Positions 1-8,860 of a DNA stretch of 52,211 nucleotides are shown piece by piece (position 1 is the stretch's first letter; the number at the start of each line of letters is the position of its first letter). Source of the stretch: a virus; the IMG/VR virus record IMGVR_UViG_3300033149_003773, positions 1-52,211 of that record; one strand, 5' to 3'. A program made the translations under genes and the position numbers. The notes beneath the pieces were generated by a model. The model searched no databases. It saw only the letters and a list, made by a program, of their open reading frames with translations, and was not told where the DNA came from.

Positions 1-985
1 ATGATACAGATGGCTCTCCTGTTGACAAATTAATGGTATCAGCACCCTCAGGAGGATCAAAAAACACCTCTCCACCAAATTCACGCATCCTAACCTCGTG
101 AGTCGTTTCCGATAAATCCACATCCGCAGGCAAAGAAGGAACAAGAATCACCTCATCTTGTTTCAAGGCAACAGTGGTAGCCACAAAAGCGATATTTACC
201 CCGCGTTCAACTGTTTCCCTTATTATTTGAACAACATATGAAACATTACCAGTTTTAAACGGCTCGTATGTATTAACATTTTGAACTTCTTTCAATGTTA
301 CTGTCTCTGTCGTGCCCAATGTCATGGAAGTTGTGATTTCCCAACCTTCACTCGGAACAGCCATATCAAGATATTTATAATCATCAATATTTGTTTCATA
401 TGCGGCTAAGAAATTGTCCTGCGACAGCTTCAATAAAGTTCCATAGCAAATGGCTTTATCGATTGTCGGTTTCTCACTACTATCCTCAACAATAACACCT
501 TCTGGAATATTACCATGTGGAATAGTATCAACAAAGATTATTTCTTTATTCACATGATCAAGAGTAGCAAATTTACCACTCAACTTCTCTAAAACGTTTA
601 TCGCTTCAATAACACTACCAGAAAACAAAAGAGTTGGAACTTTTTCCTCTGAGCTTAGAATAACGCTCCAGCCAGTTTCACTCTCGATAGCTTCAGCAAG
701 TTTCTTTATATCAACACCTAAAATAGGATCATCATATTTTACAGTTAGACGCAAGTTTTTCCAAAAATAAGGATCATCCGCAGCTTGAATGATGTATGTT
801 CCATCCACGACCTTTGTCCAATTGATAACAGTCATATCAAGTGAAATATGCTTTCCACCATAAGTTATTGTACTTGGCGGTGTATCTATCGGTATCGTTG
901 CAGTCAATTGAGCTGGCTCCACACCCCAAAACATAGCAAAATTTGACTTTATCGCTTGAATACCATTAACAGTAGGACAAAACAC
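1..985 (-). CDS. Tail hub / baseplate protein, N-terminal part (gene cut by window edge)
   Basis: I chose the GTG at 985, just after a GAGGTGG Shine-Dalgarno. The frame stays open to base 1 and continues in frame at the other end of the window (52211 down to 51442), giving one 546-residue protein on the circular genome. Residues about 50-150 resemble phage tail hub domains: a stretch of the type DPYFWKNLRLTVKYDDP, then a small alpha/beta domain (VDIKKLAEAIESETGW) and a FSGSVIEAINVLEKLSG helix. It follows the tape measure directly, where siphophages place Dit/hub genes. The hub plugs the tail tip and carries fibres. The family call comes from pattern and position, not from a search. Confidence 0.6.
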   Translation of the reverse strand, partial: MFCPTVNGIQAIKSNFAMFWGVEPAQLTATIPIDTPPSTITYGGKHISLDMTVINWTKVVDGTYIIQAADDPYFWKNLRLTVKYDDPILGVDIKKLAEAIESETGWSVILSSEEKVPTLLFSGSVIEAINVLEKLSGKFATLDHVNKEIIFVDTIPHGNIPEGVIVEDSSEKPTIDKAICYGTLLKLSQDNFLAAYETNIDDYKYLDMAVPSEGWEITTSMTLGTTETVTLKEVQNVNTYEPFKTGNVSYVVQIIRETVERGVNIAFVATTVALKQDEVILVPSLPADVDLSETTHEVRMREFGGEVFFDPPEGADTINLSTGEPSVS

Positions 986-994
986 ACGACCACC

Positions 995-3499
995 TCAATC
1001 CATAACAAGGCTCGGTTTAAACGCAGCGTCTAAATTAGCACTCGTTACAATAGCCTCAGGCATTAAAACTTTTAAACCAACGGCAACCGTATCAGCATAT
1101 CTTCCTGGAATCCAACTACGTTCTATAGGATAATCGCCAGCTTTCAAAGCAGGTAATGTTGTTTCGAGTCTCGATTCAGGTATAAAACCACTAAGCCATA
1201 AGTCAAGCAGTTGTGCATACCCTAAATCCGTTTTTGTTTCGGAAGCCATACTATCAACATCATTAGCTATATCAGAAAGCTCAACAGCAATTTGTGAAAT
1301 TAATGGTTTTATATCTTCAAATGTAACACCAATATTAAACAATTGACCTACTTTTTCCACCAAGCCACTAACACCAGTTTCTCTTTCAATAACTCCAGCG
1401 GTTATCAACTGCTTTATTGCGTTAGCTATTCCTTCTTCATCCAACAAACCCTTTGTTTGAGTACTCAATTTTTCAAATAAATTAGAAGTTGTTTGAGCCA
1501 TCTCTTGTGCATTTTCAAAACCCATACGTCTAAAAGTTCGAGTTAGAAAATCAGTCTTTGTCAACTGCTGAGTTGTAATACCACCTTGCTCAAACATCGC
1601 ACTAAGCGTTTCTAATACTTGAGCTTCAACATCCTGTGCCTGAGTACGAAATCTTGTAGCACCTTCACCTAACCCATTCGCAACGTCAAGAAGCGCATAT
1701 TCGAGTGCAATACCTTCTTCCCCAAGAATACCAATAACCTCTTCAATAGCCTCTCTTCGCAAGAAATCAGTTTTGAATCCTGTGATTTCACCAGCTTCAT
1801 TATACGTTGGTACAAGAATTTCACCCCATTCTTCTTTAGCAAGAGGAACGCGAAACCTTTTATATGATTGTAAAATTGCAGATGCCGCTTCAACCGTAGA
1901 CATTCCAGCAAAAGCATCAATAAGCTCTTGTAAGTCCCTTCGTATTCTTTTGTTTTCCATAGACTTATATGCCGTATAACCGCCCAATGCAAGAGGTATC
2001 ACAATAGCCGCAGCAAGCCCTCCAGTTAACAAAGCAGACATAGCGCCAGACATCTGACTCGCCAAATATGCTGTCAAACCAACATTTGCAAGTGTTCCGA
2101 TAACCCATTGTGATGAAAACTTTGCACCTTGTGCCGCCCCATATCCAAATGCTGGTATAGCTTCTGGAAGCGCATTAGCAAAATCAACTAAGGAACTCTG
2201 CAAATCAAGTAAAGCTGTCTTGGCATCAGCAACAGCAGTACCAAGTTCACTCATTTTAGCAGATAATTGTGCCTCAGCAGCTTCAAACATTCCAATAGGT
2301 GTTGCTCTATATTGTAATGCAACACGTGAAGTATACCCAATAGATTCCTGTTGCAAGCGTGTAATATACGTTGAAATATTTTCTAATAACTCTCCCTGCT
2401 GTAACATCATAGCAGCCATACCACCACGAACACCGCCGCCAAGTTGCTTAAACACCGAAACAAGCTGTTCCCGCGGTAATGACTGCAACTCAGAATATAA
2501 AGCTTTGAATGCGTCTGCAAGATTGCCACCTTGAGCAGATACTTCCCTAAAAATCTTTGCAGCATCTATACCATATTTCTCATAAATCTTGAAACTCTTT
2601 TCAATATCACGAACATTGAACATAAGCATTCTTGCAGAACGTGCACCAATACCAGGAGTCGGTACCTGTTGAGCCATAGCCATAAACAATGCCATTGTCT
2701 CAGCGGGTGAATACCCCAACTGCGCAAACAACGGAGCAGCGTAGTTCGCAATATCCTTAAACCATCTGACTTCTAATGGTGATGTTGCAAAAGCATAACT
2801 CATCATGTCGGAAAACTGTCTCACAAGTAACGGAGCAAGATTCTCAAGAGAAGTAAGCGAACGTGGATTCCACGCCTGCATTAAACTCAATATCGAACGA
2901 GCCATTGTATCAAGTGTTTCGCCAGTGATCAAAGATGAAATTGCTAATGGTCTCAAAACATCTGGTGCGGTTTGCAAATTAGCATAACCTCTTGTTGCAA
3001 AAGCATATGCTATTTCTGCGAGGTCAGGAAATGGTATCATTACTTCTGGTGCAAGTTTTCTAAGTTCGGAAACAAATCTCTCATACTCTGGTGTAGGAGC
3101 ACCAGCAACAATGCGTGTCTTTTGTAGTGCTGTGGCAGCAGACCTAAATTCCTGAAAAGCAGATTCTAAAACCGAACCCAAACGACTCGCAAATCTATCG
3201 AAAACATTTGAGAGCATATAAAGACTGCCAACCTGTGATAGTGATATACCTCCTCCACCATCACCAGTCGGCTTTTGTGTTATCTTTTGCACACGATTGA
3301 CCATCGTGTCAATGTCCCTTGTAATACGAGAAACAGCATTAGAAACTGACCCTACTTGCTGGGTTAGTTTATCGAAACCAAGATTAGTCCCCAAATTAAG
3401 TTGCATGTTCTGAAATTTATTTAAACGTGCTTCTAATTCATCTAATGCACGAAAAACATCAGAAGCATTAAATAAAATATCAAGCCTTACTTCTGACAT
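995..3499 (-). CDS. Tail tape measure protein
   Basis: An 834-residue protein that sets tail length and is threaded through the tail tube. The N-terminus (1-75) is coiled coil. Residues about 95-420 carry a TP901-type core, with PEVMIPFPDLAEIAYAFA, an ARSILSLMQAW helix and a VFKQLGGGVRGGMAAMM segment. A hydrophobic, Ala/Gly-rich stretch lies near 480-510. If the usual rule of about 0.15 nm per residue holds, the tail is near 125 nm. The start ATG 3499 lies inside the end of the frameshifted chaperone reading frame, the usual coupling. The tail hub follows at once. Confidence 0.9.
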   Translation of the reverse strand: MSEVRLDILFNASDVFRALDELEARLNKFQNMQLNLGTNLGFDKLTQQVGSVSNAVSRITRDIDTMVNRVQKITQKPTGDGGGGISLSQVGSLYMLSNVFDRFASRLGSVLESAFQEFRSAATALQKTRIVAGAPTPEYERFVSELRKLAPEVMIPFPDLAEIAYAFATRGYANLQTAPDVLRPLAISSLITGETLDTMARSILSLMQAWNPRSLTSLENLAPLLVRQFSDMMSYAFATSPLEVRWFKDIANYAAPLFAQLGYSPAETMALFMAMAQQVPTPGIGARSARMLMFNVRDIEKSFKIYEKYGIDAAKIFREVSAQGGNLADAFKALYSELQSLPREQLVSVFKQLGGGVRGGMAAMMLQQGELLENISTYITRLQQESIGYTSRVALQYRATPIGMFEAAEAQLSAKMSELGTAVADAKTALLDLQSSLVDFANALPEAIPAFGYGAAQGAKFSSQWVIGTLANVGLTAYLASQMSGAMSALLTGGLAAAIVIPLALGGYTAYKSMENKRIRRDLQELIDAFAGMSTVEAASAILQSYKRFRVPLAKEEWGEILVPTYNEAGEITGFKTDFLRREAIEEVIGILGEEGIALEYALLDVANGLGEGATRFRTQAQDVEAQVLETLSAMFEQGGITTQQLTKTDFLTRTFRRMGFENAQEMAQTTSNLFEKLSTQTKGLLDEEGIANAIKQLITAGVIERETGVSGLVEKVGQLFNIGVTFEDIKPLISQIAVELSDIANDVDSMASETKTDLGYAQLLDLWLSGFIPESRLETTLPALKAGDYPIERSWIPGRYADTVAVGLKVLMPEAIVTSANLDAAFKPSLVMD

Positions 3500-4069
3500 C
3501 TTGCATCAACTCCTTATCAGCTTCTATTTCGAGGATTGTTAACAACATTAGCTGGTCGGATGTTGGATTTTTTAAAGTCTTTATCAGATTTTCAACATAC
3601 TTTTTAGCTATGTATACTATTCCTTCGTTTCCTTCTCTTTTTGCAAGCTTGATGTGTTTACGAAAAAATTTACAGCTTCCTCATCACCAAAAAGTGTCAT
3701 TACAGCAACGTTATCAAAGAGAGTTAGCAAAATTAACGGAGGCAAATTTTCTATTAACTCTGGTGAAGGGGGTTTATCACGATTCCATTCAACTATAAGA
3801 CTGGCAATATATTTTACAAGCTCTTTGCGTGTAAAGTTATCAAAAGACCTAAAATATGAAGCAAGTAACCTTTCACGATTCAAAGCAAAAGATTCCTTGA
3901 CTTTCTTCTTCTCTTCCTCCGTCTTAGCAGACTTCATTTGTTCCCGATAAGCTTTGTTAGCCTCCTCAACAACAGATAAGTATCGTGAAAACAAAGGAAC
4001 AAAACCCACGGCTTCAAAAGCCGTAGGTTTCCTAAATTCTATCTTCAAGTTACCAATCTCAAATGTCAT
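3480..4069 (-). CDS. Tail assembly chaperone, -1 frameshift form (gpGT-like)
   Basis: Predicted by joining 135 zero-frame codons (4069-3665) to 61 codons in the -1 frame, with a stop at 3482-3480, for a 196-residue product. The extension begins FRKHIKLAKREGNEG, is rich in helix formers and ends QDVRSKA; it overlaps the first codons of the tape measure gene. In lambda and many siphophages the GT form links the chaperone to the tape measure and tube subunits. The slippery site, open frame and overlap are seen directly; that frameshifting occurs is inference. Confidence 0.7.
3617..4069 (-). CDS. Tail assembly chaperone, short form (gpG-like)
   Basis: A 150-residue, largely helical and charged protein between the tail tube gene and the tape measure, the standard place for the gpG/gpGT chaperones that coat the tape measure during tail assembly. 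Near its 3' end the zero frame reads GTA-AAT-TTT, an A-AAT-TTT slippery heptamer (3665-3671). The -1 frame beyond it is open for 61 more codons. ATG 4069 is the start. The gene ends in a Lys/Glu-rich tail, SLQKEKETKE. Confidence 0.75.
   Translation of the reverse strand: MTFEIGNLKIEFRKPTAFEAVGFVPLFSRYLSVVEEANKAYREQMKSAKTEEEKKKVKESFALNRERLLASYFRSFDNFTRKELVKYIASLIVEWNRDKPPSPELIENLPPLILLTLFDNVAVMTLFGDEEAVNFFVNTSSLQKEKETKE
3665..3671 (-). promoter_or_regulatory. -1 programmed frameshift slippery heptamer
   Basis: On the minus strand the heptamer is A AAT TTT in phase with the chaperone gene, followed by more T residues. It fits the X XXY YYZ rule exactly. Slippage moves both tRNAs back one base into the open -1 frame. 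Confidence 0.7.
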
Positions 4070-4081
4070 CTAATCACTCCC

Positions 4082-4669
4082 TCATGAAGATGGTATATCT
4101 ATCCAATCAGACCATGGAATACCAGTCAAGCCCATGATTTCCCATGTTGTGTAGTACCTTTCTCCCTCTGTATCACTGTAATCAGTACCATCTTCACTCT
4201 TAGTTCCGCTTGGTGCGGTCCCTGGGAAATATGCCCAATTCTCCGTTGGTGCTGAAGTGGAATCATAAATAGTCAAGCTACCGCTAATACCACTAACTCT
4301 CAACTTACTGCATGCTGGACCATCATAAGACAACGATACGTTCCAATTGAACTCATCACCACAATGTACAAAAACAGCACCTAAATCGTTAGCGGTATTT
4401 ATTTCGAATGTTGCGTCCTTATATCCAACAACAGTAGCCGAATACGTAACCCTATCACCATATCTCGCTGAAGCACTTATCCTTTCAGGAAATGGAACAC
4501 CAGTCAACGTGGCAGTACCAAGCAATGGTATTGTCGTTTCTCCATCGAGCAAGATTCCACTGTAATCAGTTACACCAACTGTATCTGTCGTAGAAGCATA
4601 ACCATTAAAACCTCTTGTCCTCGCATTAGAATATCTATCAAACACTCTCGCTGATGTAAATAAAGGCAT
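4082..4669 (-). CDS. Major tail (tube) protein
   Basis: A 195-residue beta-rich protein that begins MPLFTSARVFDRYSNARTRG and is followed by the chaperone genes and tape measure, the place of the tube protein. The pattern of alternating strands and Gly/Thr/Ser content (YATTD-like, GTATLTGVPFP, GDRVTYSATVVGYKDATFEI) suits a tail tube fold. No contractile sheath gene lies beside it, which supports a long non-contractile tail. ATG 4669 follows GGAGGTGAATAGAAA. Function is inferred mainly from gene order. Confidence 0.7.
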   Translation of the reverse strand: MPLFTSARVFDRYSNARTRGFNGYASTTDTVGVTDYSGILLDGETTIPLLGTATLTGVPFPERISASARYGDRVTYSATVVGYKDATFEINTANDLGAVFVHCGDEFNWNVSLSYDGPACSKLRVSGISGSLTIYDSTSAPTENWAYFPGTAPSGTKSEDGTDYSDTEGERYYTTWEIMGLTGIPWSDWIDIPSS

Positions 4670-4684
4670 TTTCTATTCACCTCC

Positions 4685-5128
4685 TCAATACTTAGCTACT
4701 TCAAGATGATAAACAAAACTCATACCTATTACGACATACGCATTATCACGAACAAAAGTTGTAGATACACCCATATCACGAGTATCACCAAGCAGTTTTA
4801 TACTATCTTCTCCAATTACTACATCATAATATCGAAGATCAAAATTATCAACAAACTTTCCAACATTTGCAAGAAGCTCTTTTATCTTCTCAACAGCTTG
4901 CGAAACAGGTTGCCTATCAACTATGCGTATTCTAAAATCAAATTCAAAATTGCGCTGATCTTTCAAATACCTTTTTCTTGGCATTGTTAATGGATACACA
5001 ACAATATATGGAAAAACAATCTTATCTACATCAGATACCTCATAAAAATAAAATCTGAAGTCTGGAAAAACCTTCTCAAGCTCTTGTGTAACTGTTTCAA
5101 AAGCCAATGGATACAATGTTTCAAACAT
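4685..5128 (-). CDS. Tail terminator-like protein (gpU-like)
   Basis: A 147-residue alpha/beta protein just before the tail tube gene. The layout is an N-terminal helix, then strands (FRFYFYEVSDVDKIVFPYIVVY), a central strand-rich part (FEFDFRIRIVD), a helix (AVEKIKELLANVGKFVDN) and C-terminal strands. This resembles minor tail protein U or tail terminators, which cap the tube and join it to the head. ATG 5128 follows GAGGGGGAAG. The assignment rests on fold pattern and place. Confidence 0.5.
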   Translation of the reverse strand: MFETLYPLAFETVTQELEKVFPDFRFYFYEVSDVDKIVFPYIVVYPLTMPRKRYLKDQRNFEFDFRIRIVDRQPVSQAVEKIKELLANVGKFVDNFDLRYYDVVIGEDSIKLLGDTRDMGVSTTFVRDNAYVVIGMSFVYHLEVAKY

Positions 5129-5141
5129 CTAACTTCCCCCT

Positions 5142-5600
5142 CTAAAAAGTTGAAAAGAGTGTCGTTACTCTCTGCTCAACAACATCGCTATCAAACAATG
5201 GTCTCATAGGGTACCTAAAGCCACGTCCAAAATGATGCGCTTCTGGTAAATTAACCGTTCCTGTATCCCAAACATCAAATAAATCTCTAAAATACAACGA
5301 ACACTTCGGCAAGGGTATAGAAGTATCCATATCAACATTATAAGCACTTCGTAACATACCACGTGCATGCAATATCGGATTATTAGGATCAACACCATGG
5401 GCTTCACGTTTTTTACGAGTAATATCGCTTATTTCTAACCAGCGCTCTCCATTGATAGCACCCTCAGTATCGAATACAGTCTTTTCATATACGAGCAAGT
5501 CCTGAGTCGACCTTGCAACTAAATTTGCAAGCCTTTGCTGTATTTCATTTCTCAAATCCTGAAGTCCACTCGTATCAACATACACCCTAAAACTAATCAT
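5142..5600 (-). CDS. Virion morphogenesis / tail completion protein
   Basis: A 152-residue protein starting MISFRVYVDTSGL. A longer reading frame runs up to 5723 but would overlap the connector gene by 130 bases; ATG 5600 has GGAGGAG upstream and overlaps the connector stop by a few bases, so I use it. The pattern of N-terminal beta strand, long helix, then WLEISDITRKKREAHG, HARGMLRSAYN and HHFGRGFRYPMRPLFD is that of the phage virion morphogenesis (tail completion S) family. In this family the C-terminal Arg-Pro-rich segment is conserved. Confidence 0.65.
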   Translation of the reverse strand: MISFRVYVDTSGLQDLRNEIQQRLANLVARSTQDLLVYEKTVFDTEGAINGERWLEISDITRKKREAHGVDPNNPILHARGMLRSAYNVDMDTSIPLPKCSLYFRDLFDVWDTGTVNLPEAHHFGRGFRYPMRPLFDSDVVEQRVTTLFSTF

Positions 5601-5997
5601 CTCCGAATGAGCTCCTCCATTCGTCTTTTGAAACAATTGGTTGTTCAGAATAGTACTTTGGGTCTCTGTTATACTCAGTTCTTCCTGATTCCAATGATGA
5701 GCTAATAGCAAGTTTAATATCATTATCTATCTGAGACTCAAGCACAGAAGCCTCCGTAAAAAAGCCGAATCTACGATAAAGCATAGCCATTGACTTCAAT
5801 AGTTCAAGCTCTTTCACAAACTCTGTGTCTTCTTTGAAACGCTCTGGCAGTATTGCGGCAATATATGAAGAAGCTCCAGATAACGTAGAATTTAATGTTT
5901 CACTATTAGCAACACCAAACTCGAGCTCATCACTAAGATACTGCACTATTCTCTGATCTAACCGTTTTGCTAAATCATCAACTGTTGCATAAGCCAT
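5593..5997 (-). CDS. Head-tail connector, Mu gp36-like (DUF1320)
   Basis: A 134-residue protein starting MAYATVDDLAKRLDQRIVQ, the typical opening of the DUF1320 / Mu gp36 family, with a following Ser-rich helix pair (TLSGASSYIAAILPERF) and a helical core (LELLKSMAMLYRRFG). It lies between the capsid gene and the tail completion gene, as in Mu-like heads. It probably forms a ring below the portal. ATG 5997 follows GAGGTGG. Its last codons overlap the next gene. Confidence 0.7.
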   Translation of the reverse strand: MAYATVDDLAKRLDQRIVQYLSDELEFGVANSETLNSTLSGASSYIAAILPERFKEDTEFVKELELLKSMAMLYRRFGFFTEASVLESQIDNDIKLAISSSLESGRTEYNRDPKYYSEQPIVSKDEWRSSFGDD

Positions 5998-6037
5998 TTT
6001 ACCACCTCATAAGGTGATAGGCGGGATAACCCACCTA

Positions 6038-7093
6038 TCACACAACTTTTGCACTAAGAACTACTCTGGGGTGCACAACGTAAGGCATGGGTTTAGATTC
6101 CAAGAACAGCCTGTATCCTCTGTGATTCGGCTTCTCATCAACATACGAGAAGAAATCAAGAGGTTTAACACCATCAAGCAAAGTGCTGTATATACCACCA
6201 TAAGCAAGTCTGAAGAAGTTACTATTAACCATGTAAATCCTGTCTGGGTCAAGATAAGTTGTCAAAGTACCAGAAGCATCGTAAGCACCAAAGTAAGCAT
6301 ATATCTCACCAACACCTCTAACAGTCATCAAATACATGCTCTGATTACCATTATCAAATCTCGGTTTGATAGCTCCAAAATCTGCATTCAGTATGTTTAG
6401 TTTACTGGTTACATCGGGGTTGTAAATCAAATTGTCAACTACATTCTCACCAGCAAGTATCAAATCTGGTGCCATACCAGTTTTCTTGGTGTAAAGTTTT
6501 CTTGCATTGAGCAAGTCTTTCATCGGCGTTGAATTTTCCTCAGTCCAAAGCGTAGACACAGTATAGAACATATCTGAATCAAGCTCAAAATCGTGTGAAA
6601 TGCTAAATACACCATCGTTGTACGTTATTTTTCCTTCTTTCAAAATCTGTCCGAGCATGACTTCAACCCTTCTTACGATCATAGCTTTCATCATTGCCTG
6701 TTTATCTGCAATTCTTTTCTTAACTACATCGTTCAACTTACCAAAACTCGCTTGTGTATCAGTCGCGGGGGCTGGAACAGCTTCAAATGCTTCTTTAATG
6801 TCCACATCGTCTTCAAGAGGTATCGAGTAAACATTGACAACTTTCTTCACTCTCTGAGTTGCACTGGATATTGGTACATAATCATCGTGATAACCTCTCA
6901 TGGGGGCTGCGGACAGCGGTACGGTTTCATATTCATACTCGACATGCTCGATAGGACTGGTCTCTATCTTACTATTGCCACTCCTGATATTTATATTTCC
7001 TATAAGAGCTCTGGTTAGAAAATCCGTATCAACTTCCAGAACTCTAACAAGCTCTGTAAAATATCTCCAATTCTTTGATGGTTCTATCATCAT
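6038..7093 (-). CDS. Major capsid protein (lambda gpE family)
   Basis: A 351-residue protein that builds the icosahedral shell. The order resembles the phage capsid E family: an N-terminal arm, an E-loop region rich in V/Y (EHVEYEYETVPLSAAP), a spine helix with KLNDVVKKRIADKQAMMKAM, a P-domain with LWTEENSTPMKDLLNARKLY, and a C-terminal A-domain ending GVKPLDFFSYVDEKPNHRG, PMPYVVHP. The protease, scaffold and decoration genes precede it. The start is one of two adjacent ATG codons (7093 or 7090) after GGAGG. Confidence 0.85.
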   Translation of the reverse strand: MMIEPSKNWRYFTELVRVLEVDTDFLTRALIGNINIRSGNSKIETSPIEHVEYEYETVPLSAAPMRGYHDDYVPISSATQRVKKVVNVYSIPLEDDVDIKEAFEAVPAPATDTQASFGKLNDVVKKRIADKQAMMKAMIVRRVEVMLGQILKEGKITYNDGVFSISHDFELDSDMFYTVSTLWTEENSTPMKDLLNARKLYTKKTGMAPDLILAGENVVDNLIYNPDVTSKLNILNADFGAIKPRFDNGNQSMYLMTVRGVGEIYAYFGAYDASGTLTTYLDPDRIYMVNSNFFRLAYGGIYSTLLDGVKPLDFFSYVDEKPNHRGYRLFLESKPMPYVVHPRVVLSAKVV

Positions 7094-7105
7094 TATCCCT
7101 CCTCA

Positions 7106-7636
7106 TCAATATTCCGTAACGGTTTCGATTAGTATAGAAGGCGCAAGCTTCCAAAAGTCGTCTGATTCAGGTTTTCCTCTGTATGCAACAACCACATTTC
7201 CAGTTCCAGAGCCTGGTGCTGTCGTAAAAGTAAGTGTCTTACCATCAACGGTGAAATCCGTCCCTTCAACCAAAGCGGTTCCATCGACGGTAACACTATC
7301 AATCTTATAAGCCGCTCTACTAAGAGTGAACTCTGTCGTGCCTCCGTCTCCGTCAAATGATTCAGAGAGTTTAATCAGCGCAAAAATGTCACCAAATGTG
7401 CCTCTGAAAGCTATATTTGCCAATCCATTCTGATCAGCGTCATCATACACAACCACACCTATTGGTGTTTCCGATCCATCACTCGCATCTGGGTTGTAAG
7501 CTACAATGTTACCATTTGCGGTAACTCTTGCAACAATCTCACCTTCAAAGACATCTTCTGCAACGGTCAAAGGTATAACATCATGTCTTTCAAACCATGC
7601 AAATAGCGATTTTGGTCTCTCATAAATTGTGCTCAT
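7106..7636 (-). CDS. Capsid decoration protein with inserted beta module
   Basis: A 176-residue protein immediately before the capsid gene, where gpD-like or DUF2190-like head decoration proteins lie. Residues 1-80 form a beta domain (VIPLTVAEDVFEGEIVARV, TPIGVVVYDDAD, IAFRGTFGDI). Residues about 88-155 form a module with GDGGTTEFTL, VDGTALVEGTDF, KTLTFTTAPGSG and VVVAYRG, a beta-sandwich type that also opens several tail fibre proteins in this genome. It probably binds the outside of the shell. A host-surface role for the module is inference. Confidence 0.55.
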   Translation of the reverse strand: MSTIYERPKSLFAWFERHDVIPLTVAEDVFEGEIVARVTANGNIVAYNPDASDGSETPIGVVVYDDADQNGLANIAFRGTFGDIFALIKLSESFDGDGGTTEFTLSRAAYKIDSVTVDGTALVEGTDFTVDGKTLTFTTAPGSGTGNVVVAYRGKPESDDFWKLAPSILIETVTEY

Positions 7637-7642
7637 ACCTCA

Positions 7643-7990
7643 TCAAACCTCCTTTTTGAAGTAACCCATTTTCTTGGCATCTTCAAGCGCAACCTTTGAT
7701 ACATCCTCTTGAGCCGTAGTCGTGTTAGAAACATACTTCTGTTCAAGTTCCACTTTCTCTGTCAAATTAATTATACCATCTGCTGCTTTTAAATCAATCT
7801 TGCCTTCCTTAACCATTTCAAGCACTTTATCAACATTTGCTGGTTTATATCCTTCCGCAACTTTCTCGGTTTTAAATGCTTTAATCTCATGTTCAATAAG
7901 TTGCTGTTTGAGTTCAGCTATCTCTTTGTCTTTCTCTTCAAGCAATTTCTTTGCTTCCTCAAGCTCATTTCTCACCTGTTCAAGCTCCAT
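7643..7990 (-). CDS. Nested scaffolding protein (internal start of protease gene)
   Basis: In-frame ATG at 7990 preceded by AGGAGG (8004-7999) with an 8-base spacer, inside the protease gene. It would give a 115-residue protein that is almost wholly charged coiled coil (MELEQVRNELEEAKKLLEE to the C-terminus). This repeats the lambda C/Nu3 plan, where the scaffold is the C-terminal part of the protease gene made from its own start. The site and frame are seen; separate expression is inference. Confidence 0.6.
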   Translation of the reverse strand: MELEQVRNELEEAKKLLEEKDKEIAELKQQLIEHEIKAFKTEKVAEGYKPANVDKVLEMVKEGKIDLKAADGIINLTEKVELEQKYVSNTTTAQEDVSKVALEDAKKMGYFKKEV

Positions 7991-8860
7991 ACTTTCAACC
8001 TCCTGCTCATTATGAAATTCAGGTGGTGTCATATCAAACATCCTATAAAGACGTGCAAGTTTGTTGTAAACACTTTTCTTTTCCTTCGCTGGAATATCCA
8101 CACCACCACGTGCACCTAAAAGCGCTTTCATGGCGGCTATAACACCACTACGATAAATAGTAAGCTTGCCATTCTTAAGTTTAGCAAATGGCAACTTGTA
8201 TGCTTCCTTTTTCTCTGGTAACTTGCCATTCTCGCGCTCAACATATGCACAAGCTCTTGCTAAGCCGCTCCAGCCAAGCGCCTCAATGATAGCATTTGCA
8301 TCCCTTGCCCAATCCCAATCCCATGAACTTTCAGTGTCAACTGGCATATCAGCAAGTTTAATAACATCGTCATTAGTCAGGAATGAAAATGCTCTCATAA
8401 TAGCACTTTTTATGTTTTCAAAAGCCTCTGTAAATTTCAATTTCTCCATGTATGGATGAGCTGGTCTGTTGGTCAATGCTACACCAAGAAAAACAGCACC
8501 AACTCGTTCACCAGTTTTAGGATCAACATAGTCTTCAACAAATTCTGCGGATAGATAATTAAACTTCTCCTCTTCAAGCAACTTAGTGCCTTCTTCGTTA
8601 AGGACGAGATGTACCCATAAACCATCTTCTCTCGCTTCTACTTCATCAACAAAACCAAAACTTCCCATATCATCTTTGTGTCCAATCGTTACAGGTGGCT
8701 TATAATGTGGCAATCCGTTCTCAAAATTCTTCTCCATTCGTTTTATAATATCGGCTGTTATCTCGATTTCACCATAAACGTTATGAAAAAACTTACCTAA
8801 TGGCAAAGCGTTATGCCAAAGATCATTTTTCACAAACTTCGTTGTCAATTCAACCATCAC
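7643..8860 (-). CDS. Prohead protease-scaffold (Mu gpI-like)
   Basis: A 405-residue fusion. Residues 1-140 match the Mu-like head maturation protease: WHNALPLGKFFHNVYGEIEI, ITADIIKRMEKNF, then YLSAEFVEDY and GVALTNRPAHP. Residues about 170-280 hold a helical domain seen in many phage proteases (SSWDWDWARDANAIIEALGW, YRSGVIAAMKALLGARGG, NKLARLYRMF). Residues 290-405 are a long coiled coil of scaffold type. A second start with a strong Shine-Dalgarno lies at 7990, so the coiled coil can also be made alone. The start is GTG 8860 or ATG 8857, both within reach of GGAGGTG. Confidence 0.8.
   Translation of the reverse strand: MMVELTTKFVKNDLWHNALPLGKFFHNVYGEIEITADIIKRMEKNFENGLPHYKPPVTIGHKDDMGSFGFVDEVEAREDGLWVHLVLNEEGTKLLEEEKFNYLSAEFVEDYVDPKTGERVGAVFLGVALTNRPAHPYMEKLKFTEAFENIKSAIMRAFSFLTNDDVIKLADMPVDTESSWDWDWARDANAIIEALGWSGLARACAYVERENGKLPEKKEAYKLPFAKLKNGKLTIYRSGVIAAMKALLGARGGVDIPAKEKKSVYNKLARLYRMFDMTPPEFHNEQEVESMELEQVRNELEEAKKLLEEKDKEIAELKQQLIEHEIKAFKTEKVAEGYKPANVDKVLEMVKEGKIDLKAADGIINLTEKVELEQKYVSNTTTAQEDVSKVALEDAKKMGYFKKEV

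Noticed and set aside
1669-1992. 107-codon frame inside the tape measure gene (and many similar shadows)
   Set aside because: It is in another frame of a confident coding gene on the same strand, with no start signal.
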